Shown: positions 1 to 5,926, counted from the first letter of the stretch. The stretch is 8,158 bases of DNA from CAIKZZ01 sp035524595 (GCA_035524595.1 DATKOP010000027.1:1-8158), one strand, 5' to 3'. Notes: generated from the sequence alone by a model not told the origin. Program-made: numbers and translations.

Positions 1-15
1 AGTAATCTCGTTCAT
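1..15 (-). CDS. Start of an unidentified minus-strand gene, cut by the window edge
   Basis: Only five codons (M-N-E-I-T) are visible, reading from an ATG at 15 down to the window edge. The case for a real start is a good GGAGG Shine-Dalgarno sequence (complement of 20-24) four bases upstream. The product cannot be identified. It points away from the cassette genes, which is the position and orientation expected of an integron integrase (intI). However, the attC-like palindrome at 108-193 lies between it and the first plus-strand gene, so a reverse-oriented cassette gene or an ordinary chromosomal gene is equally possible. Confidence 0.4.
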
Positions 16-31
16 GAGTCCTCCGTTTTCG

Positions 32-63
32 GCCGAAGATTGATGTCGCAACCCAATCTTGGC
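32..63. promoter_or_regulatory. Imperfect inverted repeat upstream of the leftmost minus-strand gene
   Basis: The arms GCC-G-AAGATTG (32-42) and CAATCTT-GGC (54-63) pair over ten base pairs with one bulged G (35) and an 11-base loop. On the minus strand it lies just before the GGAGG ribosome site of the gene starting at 15, so it could be an operator or a leader-RNA hairpin. Neither strand has a T-run after it, so it does not look like an intrinsic terminator. It has a stem with a bulged base like attC sites, but no GTT/AAC boxes flank it. Confidence 0.35.
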
Positions 64-107
64 ACTCGATGCCTCTCGGTCGTAGACCGCGGCGGAAACG
101 GGGGACT

Positions 108-193
108 CCCTTATATTCGGTTGGAGCGGCCGTGAACGATAGAGTGCCTTTGAGATGGCGGCGGCTGACGGCCGCTTAACCTGGACGTTCGGT
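108..193 (+). repeat. attC-like recombination site 1 (degenerate R'' box)
   Basis: L'' is GGTTGGAGCGGCCGT at 119-133 and L' is ACGGCCGCTTAACC at 168-181. They pair along their whole length if one G of L'' is left unpaired and one G-T pair is allowed. A 5-base spacer follows, then an R'-like box GTTCGGT (187-193), which differs from the consensus GTTRRRY at one position. The 3' half closely resembles the end of the well-known aadA-type attC (GCTTAAC...GTT). The expected RYYYAAC box before L'' is not recognisable (CCCTTAT at 108-114), so this site may be weak or decayed. The lipoprotein gene starts nine bases after it. Confidence 0.65.
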
Positions 194-201
194 GAAAGCC
201 A

Positions 202-987
202 GTGACGCGCAGTAGATTCTCCGCAGTCGTCGCTCTGATGCTCTGGACGTTGCTTTCGGCCTGCGAGCCGTCGGGAGTCTCCGTTTCGAACTCCTCGGGT
301 GGTTCCGTGCGCTCCGCGTATCCGCCTGACCACCTCGTACCAGTTGATCCCCACCCGACGGGCCTGTTCGCTCGAAGTCAGGACTGGGTCACTCGGCTCT
401 TGATACCGTCAGAGTCGGCTCGAACGCCGGCATTGGCGACACTGATTGTGTACGCGGCGCCCGGCCCCATGTCCGTTTCCGTCGAAGGCGATGTAGAAGC
501 GGTAATGGACGGGACGCGCATCTACGACGAGCACTCTTTCCGTGCCGTGTGTAGGCGACCCGGTCTGGCCGATGCGAACTTACCGCGCTCTCCGCCTCCC
601 GACCCTGAAGCACTACGCGAGCACGTCAAAACTGTCTCAATCCCAATTTCGGCGGAACTGGGCCGAGACATTCGGAGCATCTGGTTGGCGCTGTTGCTCG
701 ATATGCGGTACGAACCGACGCGAGGTCCCATTCGCTACGACACAGAGAGCTTTGAGTTCGGCGCTTACGGACCAACCGGAGAGCGACTCTACGGCCAAGC
801 GCGCGATTCCTGGTGGGGGCCGACCATACGGGACGCTTTAGAGATTGGCCGCGCGCTTGGCGAGCTATGCGACTCGTCAGCGGATCAGCGAATCGTGACC
901 GAGAAGAGTGCCGCGGCGAAGGCCCGTTCGCTCGCCGGGCACCTTCGTAGGACTCACAACCTAACTACAGCTTGCAGCGGTTCGTGA
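202..987 (+). CDS. Cassette-borne lipoprotein of unknown function (261 aa)
   Basis: I do not recognise this protein. The first 21 residues form a lipoprotein signal: a positively charged N-terminus (T-R-S-R), a hydrophobic stretch (about 8-18) and a lipobox Leu-Ser-Ala-Cys with the lipidated cysteine at 21. Residue 22 is Glu, not Asp, so outer-membrane sorting is likely. A low-complexity Ser/Gly linker (about 24-38) follows, then a soluble domain without obvious repeats or catalytic motifs. That domain contains aromatic/acidic stretches such as YDTESFEFGAYGPTGERLYG (about 180-199). The start is a GTG with only a weak purine-rich site upstream, nine bases after attC-like site 1. The stop (985-987) lies inside the 5' part of attC 2, which is typical of cassette genes. 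Base composition is less GC-rich than in the flanking chromosomal genes, suggesting acquisition. Function is open. Confidence 0.75.
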   Translation: MTRSRFSAVVALMLWTLLSACEPSGVSVSNSSGGSVRSAYPPDHLVPVDPHPTGLFARSQDWVTRLLIPSESARTPALATLIVYAAPGPMSVSVEGDVEAVMDGTRIYDEHSFRAVCRRPGLADANLPRSPPPDPEALREHVKTVSIPISAELGRDIRSIWLALLLDMRYEPTRGPIRYDTESFEFGAYGPTGERLYGQARDSWWGPTIRDALEIGRALGELCDSSADQRIVTEKSAAAKARSLAGHLRRTHNLTTACSGS

Positions 988-1063
988 ACGATAAAGTGTT
1001 CCCGGTTCCAACTCAGCAGCTCGGCGCCGGCCTGGCGCGACCCGCTCAAGCTCGTCGTTAGGA
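959..1063 (+). repeat. attC recombination site 2 (best-preserved)
   Basis: All four boxes are visible. R'' is ACCTAAC (959-965, fits RYYYAAC). L'' is AGCTTGCAGCGG (969-980). L' is CCGCTCAAGCT (1042-1052). R' is GTTAGGA (1057-1063, matching GTTRRRY except the last base). L'' and L' pair over 11 base pairs if C975 is unpaired, the extrahelical-base signature that directs integrase strand choice in folded attC sites. R'' and R' also pair, giving an outer stem. The total of 105 nt is within the known size range. The upstream lipoprotein gene ends inside it, and its R' sequence TTAGGAG doubles as the ribosome-binding site of the next gene. Confidence 0.85.
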
Positions 1064-1071
1064 GTCGCGAA

Positions 1072-1326
1072 ATGCCCTTGGAGCAGCCGCCTCCTGTCGC
1101 TAGCGCTCAACCCGCGGCCAAGACAGAGGCGCGCCTCTTTGGTATCTGGGCTTCTGCATTTTTGGCGCTCCTCTTCGCGTGGCGGTTCTACCAAACCTAC
1201 CCACTCGGCCGAGACTCTCGCTGGTGGTTCCTCGGTCTATCCTTGCTAAACGCGCTGTACTCTGTGCTTCATTACCGTGTGTTGCGTCGGCAGCGTGACG
1301 CTGGCGCCTCGACGACTCCCAACTAA
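1072..1326 (+). CDS. Small cassette-borne membrane protein, two predicted helices (84 aa)
   Basis: I do not recognise a family. After a Pro/Ala-rich N-terminus of about 20 residues there are two hydrophobic segments. One is at about 22-40 (L-F-G-I-W-A-S-A-F-L-A-L-L-F-A-W) and one at about 50-67 (W-W-F-L-G-L-S-L-L-N-A-L-Y-S-V-L). They are joined by a short polar turn (YPLGRDSR). A basic tail (RVLRRQR) suggests that both ends are cytoplasmic. The ATG has a clear AGGAG site at 1060-1064, seven bases upstream, contributed by the R' box of attC 2. The stop TAA (1324-1326) lies at the start of the next attC half-site. Short membrane proteins of unknown role are common cargo in integron cassettes. 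Expression probably depends on read-through from an upstream promoter, as none is evident here. Confidence 0.7.
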   Translation: MPLEQPPPVASAQPAAKTEARLFGIWASAFLALLFAWRFYQTYPLGRDSRWWFLGLSLLNALYSVLHYRVLRRQRDAGASTTPN

Positions 1327-1356
1327 CGGTTGCAGCGGCCGTGACTGATAGAGTGC
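1317..1356 (+). repeat. attC 5' half-site 3 (3' half missing)
   Basis: An R''-like TCCCAAC (1317-1323), a 4-base spacer and an L'' arm GGTTGCAGCGGCC (1328-1340) match the first half of the other sites. The similarity to site 1 continues through the loop sequence (GTGACTGATAGAGTGCC here, GTGAACGATAGAGTGCC in site 1). No complementary L' arm or GTT box follows. Instead the sequence runs directly into a truncated DUF4440-type reading frame. I read this as a deletion junction near 1350-1365 that removed the second half of this attC and the 5' part of the next cassette's gene. Confidence 0.65.
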
Positions 1357-1514
1357 CCCGCAGATATGAGACCTGGAGAGAGGAAGGCGATTTCACGGAG
1401 CTGCGGGGGACCTATTGCGCGACGTGGAAATTGAGCGACGGCCAATGGCTGCTGAGTGGCCAGATCATGACGCCCCTGTCGTGCAGGGGATCCCTCTATT
1501 GCAAGGCGGATTAG
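1353..1514 (+). pseudogene. C-terminal fragment of an NTF2-like / DUF4440-type protein
   Basis: Read from GTG 1353, the frame gives 53 residues ending at TAG 1512-1514. The core G-T-Y-C-A-T-W-K-L-S-D-G-Q-W-L-L followed by M-T-P-L-S-C-R-G-S-L-Y-C resembles, from memory, the last beta strands of SnoaL/DUF4440 NTF2-like proteins, which usually span about 130-160 residues. The N-terminal two thirds are absent. Just upstream the same frame runs through the attC half-site at 1317-1356, so this looks like the tail of a cassette gene left after a deletion. There is no good ribosome site before 1353 or the in-frame GTG at 1341. Whether a short protein is still made is unknown. Family assignment is moderate. 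Confidence 0.5.
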
Positions 1515-1519
1515 CGGCG

Positions 1520-1602
1520 GCCTCACTGTCGGTTGGAGCGTGCGTGAGCCGTCAGGCGGCAGAGAGTAGTGCATGACCGCACGCTCCGCCCCCTCGTCAG
1601 GC
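1520..1602 (+). repeat. attC-like recombination site 4 (last in array, altered core triplets)
   Basis: The arms GGAGCGTGCG (1535-1544) and CGCACGCTCC (1578-1587) are perfectly complementary. Outside them lie R''-like GCCTCAC (1520-1526) and R'-like GTCAGGC (1596-1602), which pair with each other except at one position. Total length is 83 nt. Compared with consensus boxes, AAC has become CAC and GTT has become GTC, so the site may be recombination-poor. It begins five bases after the DUF4440 fragment's stop, as expected for a cassette end, and is the last such element before the chromosomal dctA gene. Confidence 0.6.
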
Positions 1603-1647
1603 ATCCCGCGCCCGGACGACCGTGTCTGTGACCGCGGACGGGGCCGG
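1603..1647. other. Short boundary between cassette array and dctA
   Basis: This 45-base gap separates the last attC-like site from the dctA stop codon. I see no gene, promoter or T-rich terminator in it. Plus-strand cassette transcripts and the minus-strand pnt-dctA transcript converge here. Confidence 0.4.
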
Positions 1648-1656
1648 CTACCGGCC
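1642..1656. other. Perfect small palindrome over the dctA stop codon
   Basis: GGCCGG (1642-1647) and CCGGCC (1651-1656) form a six-base-pair GC hairpin whose three-base loop is exactly the dctA stop codon. No T-run follows on either strand, so it is not a typical intrinsic terminator. It could slow transcript decay or assist termination by other means, or it may be chance in GC-rich DNA. Confidence 0.3.
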
Positions 1657-2940
1657 GGCGCCTGAATCGGGCGCGAGCTGCGGTTCCGCGCCGCCGCCGG
1701 CCAGCCGCCGCTCGAGCTCCGCGGCCGGCAGCTCGTGCTCCCAGCGCGACACCACCAGCGTCGCGACCGCGTTGCCGATCAGGTTCGTGACCGCGCGCGC
1801 CTCGCTCATGAAGCGGTCGATGCCGAGGATCAGCGCGAGCGCGGCCACCGGCACGCTCGGCACCACCGTCAGCGTCGCGGCGAGCGTGATGAAGCCGCCG
1901 CCGGTGACCGTGGCCGCGCCCTTGGAGCTCAGCATCGCGACGATCAGGAGCGTCAGCTGCTGGCCGAGGGTCAGCTCGACGTCGAGCGCCTGGGCGAGGA
2001 ACAGCGCCGCCAGCGACAGGTAGATGCAGGTGCCGTCGAGGTTGAAGGAGTAGCCGGTCGGCACCACGAGCCCGACCGTGGCGCGCCGGCAGCCGAGCCG
2101 CTCGAGCCGGTCGATCAGCGGCGCGAGCACGCTCTCCGAGGAGGAGGTGCCGATCACGGTGATGATCTCGGTCTTGAGGTACGCAATCAGGCGCAGCACG
2201 CTGAAGCCGGCGAGCCGCGCCACGAGCCCGAGCACGCCGAGCACGAACAGCGCGCAGGTCAGGTAGAAGGTGCCCATGAAGCGCGCCAGCGGCGCGAGGC
2301 TGTGCCAGCCGAACTTGCCGAGCGTGTAGGCCATCGCGCCGAAGGCGCCGAGCGGCGCGAGCCACATCACGAAGGCGACGATCCGAAACAGCACCTGCGA
2401 GGCCGACTCGACGAACGACACGAAGAACTGCGCGCGCTCGCCGACCACCGCGGCCGCGAAGCCGCTCAGCAGCGCGACCAGCAGCACCTGCAGCAGCTCG
2501 CCGGAGGTCAGCGCCCCGGGCAGCGTCGCCGGGATCACGTTCAGCAGGAAGTCGGCCACCGTCTGCTCGTGCGCGGCGCTCGCGTACTTGGCGACCGCGG
2601 CGGCGTCGAGGGTCGCGGGGTCGACGTGGAAGCCCGCGCCGGGCCGCGCCAGCGACGCGACCGCCATGCCGACGCCGAGCGCGACGGTCGACAGCACCTC
2701 GAAGTAGGCGAGCGACTTGATGCCGACCCGGCCGACGCGCGGCAGGTCGCGCATGTGGGCGATGCCGAGCACGATCGTGCAGTACACGATCGGCCCGACC
2801 AGCATGCGGATCAGGCGGATGAAGCCGTCGCCGAGCGGCTTGAAGGCGACGGCGGTCGCGGGCGCCCAGACGCCGAGCAGGGCGCCGGCCAGCACCGCGA
2901 CCAGCACCCAGAAGTACAGCGAGCGCGCGAGGCCGCGCAC
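1648..2940 (-). CDS. dctA: C4-dicarboxylate/cation symporter DctA
   Basis: The 430-residue inner-membrane protein belongs to the DAACS (SLC1-like) family and imports succinate, fumarate or malate with protons or sodium. The family signatures are intact. They are the serine-rich re-entrant hairpin GTSSSES (264-270), the PTGYSFNLDGT motif (294-304), SSKGAATVTGGGF (338-350), and the substrate-binding helix DRFMSEARAVTNLIGN (375-390) with its conserved Arg and Asn. The near-identity of these blocks to E. coli DctA as I recall it favours dicarboxylate over glutamate. The start is a GTG at 2940, preceded by GAGGG (2948-2952) with seven bases between, overlapping the pntB stop. The gene is therefore the last of the pnt operon, only ten bases after pntB. 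The hydrophilic tail (about 401-430) is not conserved. Function is well supported; exact substrate range is inferred. Confidence 0.9.
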   Translation of the reverse strand: MRGLARSLYFWVLVAVLAGALLGVWAPATAVAFKPLGDGFIRLIRMLVGPIVYCTIVLGIAHMRDLPRVGRVGIKSLAYFEVLSTVALGVGMAVASLARPGAGFHVDPATLDAAAVAKYASAAHEQTVADFLLNVIPATLPGALTSGELLQVLLVALLSGFAAAVVGERAQFFVSFVESASQVLFRIVAFVMWLAPLGAFGAMAYTLGKFGWHSLAPLARFMGTFYLTCALFVLGVLGLVARLAGFSVLRLIAYLKTEIITVIGTSSSESVLAPLIDRLERLGCRRATVGLVVPTGYSFNLDGTCIYLSLAALFLAQALDVELTLGQQLTLLIVAMLSSKGAATVTGGGFITLAATLTVVPSVPVAALALILGIDRFMSEARAVTNLIGNAVATLVVSRWEHELPAAELERRLAGGGAEPQLAPDSGAGR

Positions 2941-2950
2941 CGCGGCGCCC

Positions 2951-4372
2951 TCAGCCGATCGCCTTGACCGCGTGGATCAGCTGGTTGACCGCGCCCTGCG
3001 CGTCGCCGTACAGCATGCGGGTGTTGTCGAGGTAGAAGAGCGCGTTCTCGATGCCCGAGAAGCCCTGCCCCTGGCCGCGCTTGATGACGACGACGTTCTT
3101 GGCCTTGTCGGCGTTCAGGATCGGCATACCGTAGATCGGGCTCGACTTGTCGTTGCGCGCGACCGGGTTGACGACGTCGTTGGCGCCGATGATCAGCGCG
3201 ACGTCGGTGGTCTCGAACTCGGCGTTGATCTCCTCGAGGTCGGCGATCAGGTCGTAGGGCACGCCGGCCTCGGCCAGCAGCACGTTCATGTGCCCCGGCA
3301 TGCGCCCGGCCACCGGGTGGATCGCGAACTTGACCGTGACCCCGCGGCTCTGCAGCAGCTGCGCCAGCTCCCAGACCTTGTGCTGCGCCTGGCCGACCGC
3401 CATGCCGTAGCCCGGCACGACGATGACCTTCTGCGCGAAGGCCATCATGACGCCGGCGTCGTTGGCGTCGATCGGCTTCTGCGAGCCCGCGACCGCGCCG
3501 GTCGCGGCGGCGCCCGTGTCGCCGAAGCCCGAGAACAGCACGTTGCCGAGCGAGCGGTTCATCGCCTTGGCCATCAGCTGCGTCAGCAGCGTGCCGGCCG
3601 AGCCGACCACGGTGCCGGCGATGATCATCGCCGCGTTGTTGAGCACGAAGCCCTCGAAGGCGACCGCGAGCCCGGTGAGGGCGTTGTAGAGCGAGATCAC
3701 CACCGGCATGTCGGCGCCGCCGATCGGCAGCGTCATCGTCACGCCGAGCACCAGCGCGCAGGCGAAGAAGCCGGTGACGACGGCCGGCCCCGTATTGGCG
3801 CCGCTCGCGACCAGCGCGCCGAGCACGACCGCGGCGGCGAGGATCAGGATGTTGAGCAGCTGCTGGCCGCCGAAGCGGAACGAGCGCTTGATCAGCCCCT
3901 GCAGCTTGCCGAAGGCGATGCCGGAGCCGGAGAACGAGACCGCGCCGATCAGGCCGCCGAGCACCGCGAGCGCGCCGTAGGCGATGCCGTGCGACTCGCC
4001 GCGGTAGAGCTCGACCGCGGCGATGGCTGCGGCCGCGCCGCCGCCCATGCCGTTGTAGAGCGCGATCATCTGCGGCATGTCGGTCATCGCGACGCGCTTG
4101 CCGAAGTACCAGGCGATGCCGCCGCCGATCGCGATCGCGGCCACCACCAGCGCGAGGTTGGTGGCGGCGTGCCCGGCGCTGGCCGGCGCCATCAAGGGCG
4201 CCAGGAAGGTCACCAGCGTCGCGATCACCATGCCGAGGCCGGCCCAGAGGATGCCGCCGCGCGCCGTGACCGGCGAGCTCATGCGCTTGAGGCCGGTGAT
4301 GAACAGGAACGCGACCAGGATGTACGCGGCGTCGACGATCCACTTGGCCGCGGCGGGGTTCAGGAGGGACAT
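2951..4372 (-). CDS. pntB: NAD(P) transhydrogenase subunit beta
   Basis: The 473-residue integral membrane subunit of proton-translocating transhydrogenase transfers hydride from NADH to NADP using the proton gradient. The N-terminal two thirds (about 10-290) are membrane helices (domain II), including the Gly-rich LYNGMGGGAAAA segment (105-116). The proton-channel histidine position of E. coli PntB appears to be Asn here, as in other members of this subtype. The C-terminal NADP-binding domain III has GYGMAVGQAQH (321-331), HPVAGRMPGHMNVLLAEA (352-369), GANDVVNP (396-403) and KRGQGQGFSGIEN (431-443), all expected for the family. The ATG overlaps the pntAB stop by one base (TGATG) and has GGAGG nine bases upstream (complement of 4382-4386). 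Length is normal. Confidence 0.96.
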   Translation of the reverse strand: MSLLNPAAAKWIVDAAYILVAFLFITGLKRMSSPVTARGGILWAGLGMVIATLVTFLAPLMAPASAGHAATNLALVVAAIAIGGGIAWYFGKRVAMTDMPQMIALYNGMGGGAAAAIAAVELYRGESHGIAYGALAVLGGLIGAVSFSGSGIAFGKLQGLIKRSFRFGGQQLLNILILAAAVVLGALVASGANTGPAVVTGFFACALVLGVTMTLPIGGADMPVVISLYNALTGLAVAFEGFVLNNAAMIIAGTVVGSAGTLLTQLMAKAMNRSLGNVLFSGFGDTGAAATGAVAGSQKPIDANDAGVMMAFAQKVIVVPGYGMAVGQAQHKVWELAQLLQSRGVTVKFAIHPVAGRMPGHMNVLLAEAGVPYDLIADLEEINAEFETTDVALIIGANDVVNPVARNDKSSPIYGMPILNADKAKNVVVIKRGQGQGFSGIENALFYLDNTRMLYGDAQGAVNQLIHAVKAIG

Positions 4373-4680
4373 CAGTGCTGGCCTCCGGCGGGCTGCTTCT
4401 GGCCGCTCGACTTGAACATCTCGAGCATGCGCTCGGTGACCACGTAGCCGCCGACCGCGTTGCCGGCGCCGAGCAGCACGCCGAGGAAGCCGATCGCCTG
4501 GCCGAGCGGCGAGTCGGCCTCGAACAGCGCGAACATCGCGCCGACCAGCACGATGCCGTGCACGAAGTTGCTGCCGGACATCAGCGGCGTGTGCAGGATG
4601 GTCGGCACGCGCGAGATGACCTCGTAGCCGGTGAAGGCGGCGAGCATGAAGATGTAGATAGCGATGACGCCGTCGATCAT
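4372..4680 (-). CDS. pntAB: NAD(P) transhydrogenase subunit alpha part 2 (membrane part)
   Basis: This 102-residue membrane protein corresponds to the C-terminal membrane part of the one-piece E. coli PntA. It supplies the first helices of domain II to the proton channel. Three or four hydrophobic segments are visible (about 4-20, 38-54, 60-82), with the typical ISRVPTILHTPLMSGSNFVH (22-41) and GAGNAVGGYVVTERML (71-86) motifs. The ATG at 4680 has AGGAG six bases upstream (complement of 4687-4691), and eleven bases separate it from the pntAA stop. The in-frame sequence further upstream is only a shadow of pntAA. The presence of a separate short subunit defines the three-gene (Rhodospirillum-type) organisation. 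Confidence 0.95.
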   Translation of the reverse strand: MIDGVIAIYIFMLAAFTGYEVISRVPTILHTPLMSGSNFVHGIVLVGAMFALFEADSPLGQAIGFLGVLLGAGNAVGGYVVTERMLEMFKSSGQKQPAGGQH

Positions 4681-4691
4681 GAAGGGCTCCT

Positions 4692-5843
4692 TCAGCCGTT
4701 CGCGAGCAGCTTGGCGGTGGGCTCGTGCTTGACCTGGCCGCCGTGCGTCAGCACGGTGCCCGCGAACACCTCGTCGGACCAGTCGATGCTGAGCACGCCC
4801 TTCTTGAGCGCCGGGCTCAGCAGGTTGTAGAGGTTGCGCGCGTACATCTCGCTCGCGTGGTAGGCGAGCTGCGCCGGCAGGTTGACGGGGCCGACGACGC
4901 GCACGCCGCCGTGCTGCACGGTCTCGCCGGCGCGCGTCAGCTCGCAGTTGCCGCCGTTCTCGGCGAGGATGTCGACGATCACGGCGCCGGCCTTCATGCG
5001 CTCGACCGCGGCGCGCGAGATGATCTTCGGCGCCGGCCGGCCGGGCACGCCCGCGGTCGTGACCACGACGTCGGCGGCGGCGATGCGCCCGTCTAGCACC
5101 TCCTGCTGCTTCTGCTTCTCCTCGGCCGTGAGCTCGCGGGCGTAGCCGCCGGCGCCCTCGGCGGTGACGCCGGTCTCGACGAACTTCGCGCCCAGCGACT
5201 TGACCTGGTCGCGGGTCGCGCTGCGCACGTCGTAGGCCTCGACGATCGCGCCGAGGCGCTTCGCGGTCGCGATCGCCTGCAGCCCGGCGACGCCGACGCC
5301 GATCACCAGCACCTGCGCCGGGCGGATCGTGCCGGCGGCGGTGGTCAGCATCGGGAAGAAGCGGTCGAGGGTGTTGGCGCCGATCAGCACCGCCTTGTAG
5401 CCGGCGATCGCCGCCTGCGAGGAGAGCGCGTCCATCGACTGGGCGCGCGAGATGCGCGGCACGAGCTCCATCGCGAAGCTGGTGACGTTGCCGTCGCGCA
5501 GCACCTTCACCGCCGGCAGGTTGTTGTGCGACTGCATGAAGCCCGCGTGCACGGCGCCGGGGCGCAGCAGCGCGGCCTCCGCCGGCGTCAGCGGCTGCAC
5601 CTTGAGCAGCAGGTCGGCGCGCCCGTAGACGGCGGCCGCGCCGTCGGCGAACTCGACGTTCTTGTAGAGCGCGTCCGGGAACTGCGCCGGGGCGCCGGCG
5701 CCGCGCTCGATCAGGAGCCGGGCGCCGGCGGCGGCGAACTTGGCGGCCACCTCGGGCACGAGCGCGACCCGGTGCTCGCCGGGCTGCGTCTCGCGCGGTA
5801 CGCCCACCACGATCCCGGCGGCGGCTTGCGGAGCGTCGGACAT
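4692..5843 (-). CDS. pntAA: NAD(P) transhydrogenase subunit alpha part 1 (NAD-binding, soluble)
   Basis: The 383-residue peripheral cytoplasmic subunit (domain I) binds NADH and passes hydride to NADP on PntB. It shares its fold with alanine dehydrogenase. Visible features are the N-terminal GVPRETQPGEHRVALVP (14-30), the RQD-type loop RISRAQSMD (130-138), the nucleotide fingerprint GVGVAG (182-187) with Asp205 in AYDVR as ribose ligand, the mobile-loop region GYARELTAEEKQ (233-244), and VVTTAGVPGRPAP (260-272). I chose ATG 5843 because GGGAG (complement of 5851-5855) lies seven bases upstream and the family's GVPRE motif then falls near residue 14. The frame stays open upstream to 5897, but those 18 residues have no ribosome site or conservation. 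It is the first gene of the pntAA-pntAB-pntB-dctA unit. Confidence 0.95.
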   Translation of the reverse strand: MSDAPQAAAGIVVGVPRETQPGEHRVALVPEVAAKFAAAGARLLIERGAGAPAQFPDALYKNVEFADGAAAVYGRADLLLKVQPLTPAEAALLRPGAVHAGFMQSHNNLPAVKVLRDGNVTSFAMELVPRISRAQSMDALSSQAAIAGYKAVLIGANTLDRFFPMLTTAAGTIRPAQVLVIGVGVAGLQAIATAKRLGAIVEAYDVRSATRDQVKSLGAKFVETGVTAEGAGGYARELTAEEKQKQQEVLDGRIAAADVVVTTAGVPGRPAPKIISRAAVERMKAGAVIVDILAENGGNCELTRAGETVQHGGVRVVGPVNLPAQLAYHASEMYARNLYNLLSPALKKGVLSIDWSDEVFAGTVLTHGGQVKHEPTAKLLANG

Positions 5844-5926
5844 CGATGATCTCCCGGACGGACCCCCGAGCGGCGCGCTGACGCCGCCGTTGCGCAAGGG
5901 GGAGGGGTCCCGAAATTGCGTTGCGA

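Larger units (their letters stand above)
108..1602 (+). mobile_element. Integron-type gene-cassette array (remnant or array end)
   Basis: Three small plus-strand coding units are each bounded by palindromes with attC architecture. In order they are: attC-like site (108-193), lipoprotein gene, attC (959-1063), small membrane protein gene, attC 5' half (1317-1356), DUF4440 fragment, attC-like site (1520-1602). Cassette hallmarks visible here are one gene per unit, all in one direction, almost no spacer, stop codons at or inside the next attC, and base composition distinctly less GC-rich than the flanking pnt/dctA genes. No integrase, attI site or cassette promoter can be identified inside the window, so the array may continue to the left or may be an integrase-less (CALIN-type) cluster. 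The right edge abuts the minus-strand dctA gene. Confidence 0.75.

Noticed and set aside
32..63. An additional attC site or an intrinsic terminator
   Set aside because: The stem has a bulged base, but no GTT/AAC boxes lie outside it on either strand and no T-run follows it.
118..1356. CRISPR or simple tandem repeat array
   Set aside because: The repeated segments are hundreds of bases apart, imperfect, and separated by coding sequence. Palindromic arms and boxes fit attC instead.
1735..4447. Long plus-strand open frames opposite dctA and pntB
   Set aside because: Their translations are dominated by Arg, His, Asp, Ala and Gln with no domains, as expected for antisense frames in very GC-rich DNA. 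The minus-strand proteins carry full family signatures.
5844..5897. N-terminal extension of pntAA to 5897
   Set aside because: The extra 18 residues precede a good ribosome site and are not part of the family's N-terminus; start 5843 fits better.
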